In this document: positions 56,601 to 64,000 of the stretch, in pieces
Position numbering within the stretch: the first letter of the stretch is position 1
Layout of the letters: each line of letters begins with the position of its first letter
Source: Batillaria attramentaria
Lineage: Eukaryota > Mollusca > Gastropoda > Batillariidae
Assembly: GCA_018292915.2 (NCBI GenBank)
Contig: JACVVK020000059.1
Coordinates: 1,493,501-1,557,500 of the forward strand
Direction of reading: 5' to 3'
Length of the DNA: 64,000 nt
The notes under the pieces: model-generated
What the model was told of the DNA's origin: nothing
Databases searched by the model: none
The model's input: only the letters and a program-made list of their open reading frames with translations
Program-made: the position numbers and the translations under genes

Positions 56601-59600
56601 ATTCCCCCTGTATGAGGTCGAGGATGGCTGCCCCTGTTCTCCTGTCGTCGGCAGGTCGGCTGAGGATCTCGGCCCTCGCGCACCCGGTTAGTGCGCTGAG
56701 CACATATTCAGCACCGGCCCCTTCAGTCAACCTGTAGTGGTCCAGCCGTCGAAGCGCCTCCTCGACGAAAGTTTCAGCATCACAGCTGCCTCCTTCCCCA
56801 TCGAAACGTGGCAGTGGTTCCGGGTTTACGAAGACGGGGTTGGTGGCCATGGTCAGTCAGTTTGTCACTCCTGCACTGTTTTCCTGGTGTCCGCTCCCTT
56901 GTTGATCCTGCTCCCGCAGCGCCAAAAAGATGTAACCGTGTGCAGGCAAGGGACGCAACGCAGAGGTCGCTTTGACTTGTGTTGGTTTATTGACACTCAG
57001 GAAAACAAACAAAAACAAAAACAAAACAAAAACCTAAAGGAAAAACCTCATGGAAAAACAGTGCAGAGTGAGAGTGTGATGGCAGAAAAATCGGAAAAAC
57101 GTGTCTCTCCTACGAGTGTGGCTCGACAAAGACCGATAACGATAACAGAAACTAAACTGGCGACAAACAGCAACTAAACTGGCGACGTCCTCCCTGGCCA
57201 CGTGCACTCGAACTGAAAGACGCATGGCCAGGGGACTAATCTGCTTATATAGGCGGGGCCCGGGCCGCAAAGGGAGCGGCTACCCCTGGCCCTCGGGAAG
57301 GCCTGGGGCAACGGGGGAAAGAGGGTAGATTTGTGTTTCTTAGGGGCCGGTTGATCACAGATTGCAGCCGATCTACTGGGCCTAGGCCGATCGGGTTTAA
57401 ACCAAATGAAACTTCAAGGAAAGGGCTTTTAAGGGATATAGGTTGGGACAAAATCGGAGCTAGGGTTATTTTACTATGAACGTATAAACAGCTCTACCGG
57501 ACACGGTTTTGACGGTGATAAACCACAAAATCGCTAATTACACTGCTTCAAACTAAACATCTGCCACAAAACTAAACATATCTAAACAGATCTAACTTCG
57601 CTGATTCCAATAGACTAATCAGCTTCTCAATAGGTTAATGCTACGGCGAGATATTTAATCTCAAAGTCCGAGCAGAAACACACCTAATTTCGGCTACTGT
57701 GAGCCATCATCAGGAACGACAATCACTGTGGAGTCTCAAGTTATGGTTCCTGGTCAAAGGCACTGATAGCTAGCGGGTAAAGGGGTGACAAGGGTAGCTA
57801 GAGGGAAGGCGGGACGAAAATAAAAGAAAGGAAAAAGGGAAAACTAATTCGGGAAAATATCAATGGGTAGGGGCCGAGTATACCCGGTCTCATTATTATT
57901 TTTAATGGAGTATAATGGAGTATAAGCTGTACCTGTGCATCAAATAGCTTGAAGAACAATGATGGACAACGATCACCGAGCTGCCACAGTACTTCAAGTG
58001 AGAGAGAGGGAGAGAGAGAGCCGGAGAGAGAGAGAGAGAGAGAGCGAGGGGGGGGGGGGAAACGAGAAAGAAAGCTGGCAATTTTCACAGAGCCTCGTTT
58101 AACTACAACACACGCATGATCAGTTGTCTCAAAAAAGTACATCACAATCCACTTACTGTATCAGGTTGCGGCGCATCCCAGGGAATCGTGGGCATCGACG
58201 GCGAACACGACGGAAGTGGCGCCGTTGTGGCTCGGCTGCAGGAATGCCAGTGCTGGGAGTACGAACGTTGTCGTCGTCGTTGATCTCTTCATTGCCGTTG
58301 ACGGGGCACAAATGGCGCACAATGTTGTTGTTGTTGTTGTTGTTGTGGTTGTGGTTGTCGTTGTTGAGAAAAGGGCGCCGGATGTTGTGGTGGTTGTTGT
58401 GGTGGTTGTCGTTGTTGTCGTTGTTATCGTTGTTGTCGTTGTTATCGTTGTTGTCGTTGCCGGCATCATTGCGGTTGGCTGGGAACGGCCGCATCATGAC
58501 GTTGTTGTTTTGATCCATCTGAAGATGACAAAAAGGAAAGAAAAACCATAATTATCAGTTGTGCAAAAAGGAAGCAGTCGACTGACTCGAAAATCTAGTC
58601 GCGAAATTAATACTTTCCATAAATTAAATACACATACATTCCATAAATAAAATACACACATACATCAAGTGTGCACGCTACAAATCCCACGTTCATCTTT
58701 CAAAGAAGAGTAGGCTGTGGCCGGTGTCGTGGTAAAACAGAAACACTGTCGCACACACCAGAGTGAATAGCAGGCTGGACGTTTGCACATAAAGTAGCGC
58801 TTAGCGGCAGCAGGCTTTCACTGCTTCGTCCTCCAGCCCTGCGGCGCCGCGAGCATTTCAGCAGAGATGGATATGTGCGCCGAGGAGAAGTCTACCATAC
58901 CATACCATACCATAAATGGAGTAAGTGGGTTTGGGGAATTTAACGTCATTTTCCACCACGTGTGGGTGACATCAAAGACGGGATAACGAGGAAAAAAGGC
59001 CAGCACAAATACCTGGTCCCAGCCGGGATTCGAACTCACGACCCAAGAATTGTAGGTCCAACGTTATTACCGTTCGACTTTCCCGGCTTCCCTTCACTAA
59101 TTGGATGGAAGCGTAACAGAGAGAAGAGCGGTTGGAATGTTGTGTCCTGGCAACACCCTTGCCATATTAGAACGTAGCGTCAGTGAAATATGAATCTGAT
59201 AATGTGACAGTCGTTAGAAAATTTGATTCAGCGAATGGCTTGAACGAAGGAAGTTCTACTGGCATTCGGTCGTGACATAGGCAGGGGACATAACCATTGT
59301 ATGAGTAAGCGGGTCTTTGAAAGCGATTGCCTCCCTTACTACAGTCGCCAATTCAATCCCACCTGCCAACGACCCCTTCATAGCGACCGGCCGATCAGCA
59401 ATCCCGGATAAGAGATACTGGTGGGGGGGGGGGGGGTCTCTCTCTCTCACTTTCTTCACTTCATACCTGGGTATCACTGATCAAGTTGAAAGGATTTTAG
59501 TTGTAGAATCGTAAATGACATGGATGTAGGGAATGCCTGGCGAGAGGGAAAGTGAAGAGAGGAGAGGAGAGGTGGGGTGGGGGTGGGGGGGGGGGTGGGG

Positions 59601-60108
59601 GGGGGGAGAGGCGAATACACACGGAGAAAACCCGGTACATAGCGTGACAACGAAACCACGGCGCACACGTAACACGACTGATTCAAAAAGCCAGTGAAAC
59701 CTATTGTGGGAAAGAATAGAGAAGAGAGATGTACAATACTGGTTACGAGTTTAGTTTTCCCTGGCCGACACGGGAAATTCTTGATCAAGCTGAAAGGAGG
59801 GGGAGATAAATGGGTGGAGGGGATTAATGTGGTTGTGGCGATAAATGTCACCTGCAGCTATCCGCAGCACCCTAAAACGGGCCCTCATTGGTTGAATCGT
59901 TCACTTCCAACTTTTGGCAGTGAGCAGACGATAATTTGTGTCTCTCGGTTCGCAAAGGTATCGGACTCAAGTTATACTGCTTGTTTGACGCGAATTCATA
60001 CTAAGACTATTGTATGCAGCAATGCAAGCTTCAAAACTGTTCCAATCTGATTTTTTTGCAGGCAAGTGGAAGCATTGCGGACGAAAGCATCATGGCTGTT
60101 CTCTCTCG

Positions 60109-60177
<69 letters not shown>

Positions 60178-61810
60178 ACGTTCACACACATCGACCCCCC
60201 TCCCCCCTCCAACACACACAAACAACAACTAAGTACCACTTCTAAGAGTTACTGGAAATTTATGTGCTTTTGATTTGTATTTTCAGAGACATATATGTAT
60301 GCCTGCCTCACACTTGTGTGTCATCGAAAGTAGGAAGTGACGGAATGATTGAACCAGTGGGGGCCTGTTCTGGGTGCTGCGGATAGCTGCATGTGTAAAT
60401 GTCACAGCCGTGGGGGATGGAAGAACCGAGGAAAGTACACATCTCCCACTACTGACACCCTTGGTCGCGCTCTGGACCACTGAGAAACTTATGTACAGGG
60501 GGAAAGTACACATCTCCCACTAATGACACCCTTGGTCGCGCTCTGGACCACTGAGAAACTTATGTACAGGGGGAAAGTACACATCTCCCACTACTGACAC
60601 CCTTGGTCGCGCTCTGGACCACTGAGAAACTTATGTACAGGGGGAAAGTACACATCTCCCACTACTGACACCCTTGGTCGCGCTCTGGACCACTGAGAAA
60701 CGTATGTGCAGGGGGAAAGTACACATCTCCCACTACTGACACCCTTGGTCGCGCTCTGGACCACTGAGAAACGTATGTACAGGGGGAAAGTACACATCTC
60801 CCACTACTGACACCCTTGGTCGCGCTCTGGACCACTGAGAAACTTATGTACAGGGGGAAAGTACACATCTCCCACTAATGACACCCTTGGTCGCGCTCTG
60901 GACCACTGAGAAACTTATGTACAGGGGGAAAGTACACATCTCCCACTAATGACACCCTGGGTTGCGCTCTGGACCACTGAGAAACTTATGTACAGGGGGA
61001 AAGCACACATCTCCCACTACTGACACCCTTGGTCGCGCTCTGGACCACTGAGAAACTTATGTACAGGGGGAAAGCACACATCTCCCACTACTGACACCCC
61101 GGCTTGGTCGCGCTCTGGACCACTGAGAAACTTATGCCGTACAGGGGGAAAGTACACATCTCCCACTACACACACTGGGTCGCGCTCTGGACCACTGAGA
61201 AACTTATGTACAGGGGGAAAGTACACATCCCGGTCTTGTCACACAATGTTCGATCGCGCTCTTGATCCACTGAGAACGTACTGACACGCCGATGTCTCAG
61301 CTTCATTTAAGAGCAATGTTCCAGCAAAACAAACATAATTGTCTAGAACACTGTGCAAAGGTTCGACTACACCAATGTTTGCTTATTGTAATATATGTCC
61401 TTCACTAGCCGCCCACTTTGAAGTGTTTTGAGGAAAGCGGCAATGCAAGCGAATTCAGTGAAGCCGATCTGAAATAAGTCTGACAGTCCTAAGATCATTT
61501 CAATGTTGCGAGAACGAAAATGGCAAACCGAACGGGTAAAAACAGCAATACAGTTTACTTCAAGCTGACAGACCAGCAACATCGTGATGATGAAATGCCT
61601 TTCTGAAGCATTAAGGAAAGAGCAATTCTTGCTTACCGTAAGAGTCAGTTGTAAGGCGCTGGGAAGTCGACGGCAAAACTGGTCAGCAGGGAAATCGACG
61701 AGGATTGCTCGGTCAGATCAGGGACTTACATACAAGTGTCACAGCGATGGAAATCAGCCCCTTTTATCCGGGTCCACGCGGCGCGAAGCGGGTACTATAG
61801 TCAGCCAATA
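50518..61810 (-). CDS. Putative Asn/His- and Arg-rich AT-hook-like protein gene, copy 2
   Basis: Same plan as copy 1. ATTGG at 61,805-61,809; GGATAAAAGG at about 61,760-61,769; untranslated exon ending at 61,637 before GTAAGC; coding exon 58,518-58,157; exon 51,301-51,244; possible exon from about 51,086; last exon 50,697-50,518 with stop. The coding exon reads MDQNNNVMMRPFPANRNDAG, long Asn/Asp/His runs, then RRHFRRVRRR. The last exon reads PGAPRAKRGRPVYRPRG and CRRRL, a clear GRP core in basic context. Exon 51,301 lacks 31 bp present in copy 1, which shifts the frame; part of it is repeated at about 51,363. The LTR retrotransposon (same strand), SINEs, a 692-bp retroposon and satellites sit in the introns. 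Copy 2 may therefore be non-functional. Family and role are unknown. Confidence 0.42.
51244..51301 (-). pseudogene. Exon 2 of AT-hook-like gene copy 2, 31-bp deletion
   Basis: Acceptor CTTCCTAG and donor GTAAGGAG match copy 1, but the AP-repeat/RPTRK part is deleted and the phase changes. About 60 bp of this exon/intron junction is duplicated at 51,363-51,428. Confidence 0.5.
51449..52164 (+). mobile_element. 692-bp retroposon with 12-bp target duplication
   Basis: AATAGAATGACT lies at 51,449-51,460 and 52,153-52,164. The insert ends AACGACGAAGAAGAAG, a (GAA)n tail seen in some LINEs. It has a 123-codon frame at 51,652-52,023 without known domains. Block copy 1 (about 15,560) shows the empty site. 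Likely a non-autonomous LINE derivative. Confidence 0.85.
52257..52422 (+). mobile_element. SINE family 1, full length
   Basis: CCAGTGGCCAGCT flanks it at 52,244-52,256 and 52,423-52,435. Block copy 1 (about 15,655) has a matching place without the SINE. Confidence 0.92.
52636..52925. repeat. Block F copy 2
   Basis: Same-orientation match to 26,548-26,870. Confidence 0.75.
53266..53438 (+). mobile_element. SINE family 1, full length
   Basis: CAATGAATTCACTGT at 53,251-53,265 and CAATGAATTCACCGT at 53,439-53,453 form a target duplication with one mismatch. Confidence 0.9.
53820..54057 (+). mobile_element. SINE family 2 tail copy
   Basis: Very similar to 28,233-28,466. Its (ATT)n end is the insertion site of the LTR retrotransposon. 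Confidence 0.78.
54058..55019 (-). repeat. 3' LTR
   Basis: On the minus strand it starts TGAGACCGGG and ends CGGTTACA. AATAAA (minus) lies at 54,113-54,118, a likely polyadenylation signal. By eye it is identical to the 5' LTR. Confidence 0.93.
55020..55028 (-). promoter_or_regulatory. Polypurine tract
   Basis: On the minus strand GGGGGGGA directly precedes the 3' LTR. Confidence 0.7.
55615..56850 (-). CDS. LTR retrotransposon Gag, 411 aa
   Basis: A structural capsid/nucleocapsid protein. Residues about 1-175 look like a retrotransposon gag domain (LPRFDGEGG near the start, LHPPELRRDVRRYIREKP at 143-160). Residues 181-212 are a likely coiled coil. A CCHC zinc knuckle lies at 226-239 (C226, C229, H234, C239) and an Arg run at 248-257 follows; both would bind RNA. 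The C-terminal 150 residues are Pro/Gln-rich and end with a stop. The frame is intact. It is the only ORF in the element, and its start lies about 57 bases after the primer site. Confidence 0.9.
   Translation of the reverse strand: MATNPVFVNPEPLPRFDGEGGSCDAETFVEEALRRLDHYRLTEGAGAEYVLSALTGCARAEILSRPADDRRTGAAILDLIQGEFGDKRDLVTLLSVFHGRRQGKMEGVYQYAHAVLAAAARVNAKLKDHLSEGLVRDRFADGLHPPELRRDVRRYIREKPRTTFQEAKAEALRWMREDSITTETLQLQLAAMSAEITQLRLTVSALSARLEQPPQPAEHMPETSACNWCDQAGHSECDCRAKREYRQRRRRRRRRRRSHGGSHQVQDKDSPTPHPLMQQPVYQQHQYQMPDHQPPVAATCAKQPMASHPGRTARTSVKSNNAESAQPDNCSYSRPDPEPVGWWLYYPADPATPSAARPVAADVPASVPAGLAGDATPVSRRQPVPKPRSAIPVCVGLRRSARIQHNASADV
56907..56924 (-). promoter_or_regulatory. Primer binding site
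   Basis: On the minus strand TGGCGCTGCGGGAGCAGG begins 6 bases after the 5' LTR. TGG fits pairing with a tRNA CCA end; the tRNA was not identified. Confidence 0.7.
56931..57892 (-). repeat. 5' LTR
   Basis: Same length and sequence as the other LTR. A TATA box CTATATAAGC (minus) lies at about 57,243-57,252 and would drive the element's transcript. Confidence 0.93.
57998..58060. repeat. (GA)n and poly-G
   Basis: Counterpart of 16,527-16,580 in block copy 1. Confidence 0.93.
58157..58518 (-). CDS. Coding exon 1 of AT-hook-like gene copy 2
   Basis: ATG follows TTTGTCATCTTCAG, and the exon ends GATACA before GTAAGTGG. The 120 codons hold (ND)n and (N)n repeats from a GTT/GTC microsatellite, yet the length differs from copy 1 by whole codons and the frame stays open. 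Confidence 0.5.
58923..59091 (-). mobile_element. SINE family 1, GTGTGGG subfamily
   Basis: Orthologous position and shared diagnostic bases with the copy at 17,117-17,270. Confidence 0.85.
59843..60404. mobile_element. DNA element with 8-bp target duplication (hAT-type size)
   Basis: AAATGTCA lies at 59,843-59,850 and 60,397-60,404. The insert's ends share TGCAGCTATCCGCAGCACCC in inverted orientation. Block copy 1 has a matching place without the insert (about 18,065-18,085). It is 546 bp, without coding capacity, and contains a (CA)n run. Confidence 0.85.
60107..60174. repeat. (CT)n(CA)n microsatellite
   Basis: It lies inside the 8-bp-TSD element. Confidence 0.96.
60428..61240. repeat. 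71-bp satellite, about 11-12 units
   Basis: The unit contains GGGGAAAGTACACATCTCCC, then ACTACTGACACCCTTGGTCG, then CGCTCTGGACCACTGAGAAA. Units are nearly identical in the middle and diverge at the right end. Block copy 1 has only diverged single units, so this array grew after the duplication. Confidence 0.95.
61637..61810 (-). promoter_or_regulatory. Core promoter and 5' exon, AT-hook-like gene copy 2
   Basis: ATTGG, GGATAAAAGGGGCTG and CTGACTCTTACG plus GTAAGC are all retained. The CCAAT-TATA gap is about 36 bp here against about 76 bp in copy 1. Confidence 0.45.
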
Positions 61811-62262
61811 AGAATCGGCGTATCTTTTGTGGTGAACAAGGGGGCGCGGAAACTGACTCCGCCTCCGATGTGATGACCGTCTTACGTGCCTAAGGGGAGG
61901 GGAAGGAGGAGGGGGCAAGCCCGCCATTTGGCTACGTGCGTGACTGAAAGAGCAGTATACGATTCGAGTTGATTTTCTGCTTCCACGTGCAGTTTGTCCT
62001 CGATAGTTTCGATAAGGTGGCGATGTGTTGTGTAATCGGGTGTAATCGCTCATGCTGGAGCCGAGTCAGTGGAGAAATGTTGACTTGACAGAGATTCGAA
62101 AACTTTAAGGAAGGGACCGAATAACCGCCTAAATGAAACTGTTTTAAAGTAGTTATTTACTGCCTTTTGCCAGGAACACGGTAAAGATTGTATCCATATT
62201 TCGTAGACGCCTCCTCCCTGGAACCTTTCATAATCATTCTCTGTTACTAACACTACCCCAGC

Positions 62263-62263
<1 letters not shown>

Positions 62264-62343
<80 letters not shown>
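62264..62343. repeat. (CA)n microsatellite
   Basis: About 40 CA units. Confidence 0.98.
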
Positions 62344-62344
<1 letters not shown>

Positions 62345-62346
<2 letters not shown>

Positions 62347-62540
62347 CATGACGTAAACTTTAGGACCTTAAGCCTATAACATAAACTTTACGTCATAAGG
62401 TTAAGGTCATGTTTTAAAGTTATAGGGCCGTCATCTGAGGTCATAAGGGCATGGTTAAGGTCTTGTCCAAACGTTTACGTCATAAGGTTAAGGCTGTGAC
62501 CTGGGGTTAAGGCCGTGACCTGAAGTTAAGGTCAAACGGC
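62345..62540. repeat. Degenerate short repeats with AGGTCA and TTACGTCA motifs
   Basis: AGGTCA occurs at 62,404, 62,438 and 62,529; its complement TGACCT at 62,497 and 62,516. TTACGTCA or its complement occurs at 62,349, 62,388 and 62,475. These match nuclear-receptor half-sites and CRE-like sites, but the stretch is also simply repetitive. Confidence 0.5.
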
Positions 62541-63110
62541 TCCCGGCTCCCTGGGGGTTGAGGGGTCGCAACTTATACTACTCATATTCCTATAGCAAAT
62601 CTTTCACCAGTTTCATATAATCGCTCCCTCCATTGTCAAAACAGTTTATAAACTATAACTCCATTCTTTATCTAACAGGCTGGGATAAGCTACATTTGAA
62701 ACAGCAGTGAACGTGAACATAATAATTCTTAAAGCAAAATATCACGCACTTCATGTCATCGCTCATTCTAGTCGTCGAAACCATAACGCCACCATTCCAG
62801 TTCTCTGACAGAATAGGTTAGGATACGCAAATTTCAAACAGCATTGAACCTGAACATATTCTCATAGCAAACTTTCCACCCAGTTTTTTATCATTGCTCC
62901 TCCGCAGTCGATTCCTTTAATAAACCGTAACCCCACTTTTTCTGTAACAAAAGAGGCCAAAATTTGAGCTATTTCAAACAGCAATGAGCATGAACATTCT
63001 TATAACTAAACTTTCTCCCAGTTCATGTGCACAAATCGTGAAGAGTTTAGTTCAGCAAACCTATCATGCTTAATGCAGGCAAAATGGCCGAACCATGAAG
63101 GCTGGTGAAA

Positions 63111-63489
63111 ACAAAATCACACTTTCAATCAATCAGCTTAAGGATTATAGTCCCTGCCACTTGTGTGATTGGGGACTTGGAATTGTATTTTTAAAGGGTT
63201 TTAAGATTTCTAGTTATTGAAAAAAAAAATTTGCTTTATGGCAAAGGAGGAGAACTGAAGTGGTGCCGGGCGAGCGCCGAGCGCTCCTGGCCCGGCTGGG
63301 CATAGGCCAATGTAATATGATCAGTATGGGTAAGGTTTTTGGTCGCCCCAAAACGGTCCCTATCTAAACATAAAAATATTTCTTGCTTATTATTTAAAAC
63401 AGGTAAAATTCAGGATCACCTTAGATATTTAAAAATATGTTACATGTGTTAAAATAGGAGAAAAAAATAATAAAAATACAAAATCACAC
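63111..63489 (+). mobile_element. 355-bp retroposon with 12-bp target duplication
   Basis: ACAAAATCACAC lies at 63,111-63,122 and 63,478-63,489. The insert ends in an A-rich AATAATAAAAAT tail. Block copy 1 (about 21,110) shows the empty site. Family unknown. Confidence 0.85.
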
Positions 63490-63545
63490 AGAACATGTGT
63501 TCGATATATACACCACTAAGGGCGAATCGCTTTCAGCTCGACACC

Positions 63546-63577
<32 letters not shown>

Positions 63578-63639
63578 ATACGCGCTTCCCTCACACTCCA
63601 AACCCCTGACACTCGCGAGTTAACCGCTTTCAGTTCCCA

Positions 63640-64000
63640 GGTGATTGCGGTGAAGCTTGGGGTTAAAATCCTAGCACCCTGCAAGGCTCCTGGGAACTAA
63701 ACCGGTTAGTCGAGATGACACAAATCCCCTACCCACCGTTTCTACCGTGTTTAAGAACAACGGGCCCCTTACATCGTCACTAAACCGAATTGTATCTTAG
63801 GGGACTGTCAAGGTAGCGGACCAATGTCTTCCCTAACGTCTTGGCTGAAAACGCACAGTCCCTAGTGAGAAGTTTCAATTTCTTCGATCGGGTGTTGTAA
63901 TCCCCCATTGACACATGAATGAGATGTCACCTTTGTTGCTTAAGGTGGTCAGGGTTGTAGAGCTGTGCATGGTTTTGAAATCGAATGTCACTTTCTTTGG
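63640..64000. repeat. Block E segment, copy 2, cut by the window end
   Basis: Same-orientation match to 21,280-21,640, so the duplication continues past the window. Confidence 0.85.

Larger units (their letters stand above)
54058..57892 (-). mobile_element. Gag-only LTR retrotransposon
   Basis: It has 962-bp LTRs at both ends, an internal region of only 1.9 kb, and TTAT on both sides (54,054-54,057 and 57,893-57,896), although that site is an ATT microsatellite. On the minus strand the order is LTR, primer site, gag, a 0.6-kb untranslated part, purine tract, LTR. No protease, reverse transcriptase, RNase H or integrase is present, so it depends on a helper if mobile. Confidence 0.92.

Noticed and set aside
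58216..58551. Val-rich plus-strand frame, and Thr-rich minus frames at 58,161 and 16,672
   Set aside because: They are other frames of the Asn-repeat exon on the minus strand, produced by the GTT/GTC repeat.

Overview
The window looks like animal nuclear DNA, most likely from a mollusc, perhaps a gastropod. It has split genes with GT-AG introns, very dense (CA)n/(GT)n and other microsatellites, tRNA-derived SINEs, several non-LTR retrotransposon families, and (TTAGGG)n-type repeats. Species cannot be fixed from sequence alone. No rRNA, functional tRNA, CRISPR or bacterial operon was seen.

Layout. 1-1.69 kb: no gene recognised. 1.69-11.6 kb: a plus-strand SLC22 (organic cation/carnitine transporter-like) gene with eight readable exons ending in TAA. 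Its first exon, with the start codon and TM1, is not visible. Its introns hold SINEs, foldback elements, a piggyBac-type MITE and long GT tracts. 11.9-14.1 kb: a LINE 3' end and microsatellites.

13.2-22.05 kb is one copy of a large duplicated block whose partner is 48.3 kb to the window end. Each copy holds what I read as the same minus-strand gene. It has a CCAAT/TATA-like promoter and an untranslated first exon. An Asn/His-rich exon with an Arg-rich end follows, then small exons with AT-hook-like GRP motifs. Copy 1 spans about 19.48 to 14.71 kb and copy 2 about 61.81 to 50.52 kb. Two detached exon copies lie at 37.8 kb (plus) and 45.0 kb (minus). I do not recognise the family, and each full locus has at least one frame problem. 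It is the best candidate here for something undescribed.

22.3-25.6 kb: an apparently intact non-LTR retrotransposon ORF (1039 aa, endonuclease plus reverse transcriptase). 26-48 kb: a mosaic of repeats. This includes two copies of a MITE carrying telomere-like repeats, a 34-bp minisatellite close to 1 kb long, a long inverted repeat with arms of about 440 bp, a TTAA-bounded palindrome, a Ginger-like element nested in a SINE, and several LINE 3' fragments.

48.3-64 kb: block copy 2, enlarged by insertions. These are SINEs, a 692-bp retroposon, an 8-bp-TSD DNA element, a 71-bp satellite, and a gag-only LTR retrotransposon (54,058-57,892) whose two 962-bp LTRs look identical by eye. Comparing the two block copies gives empty-site evidence for several of these insertions.
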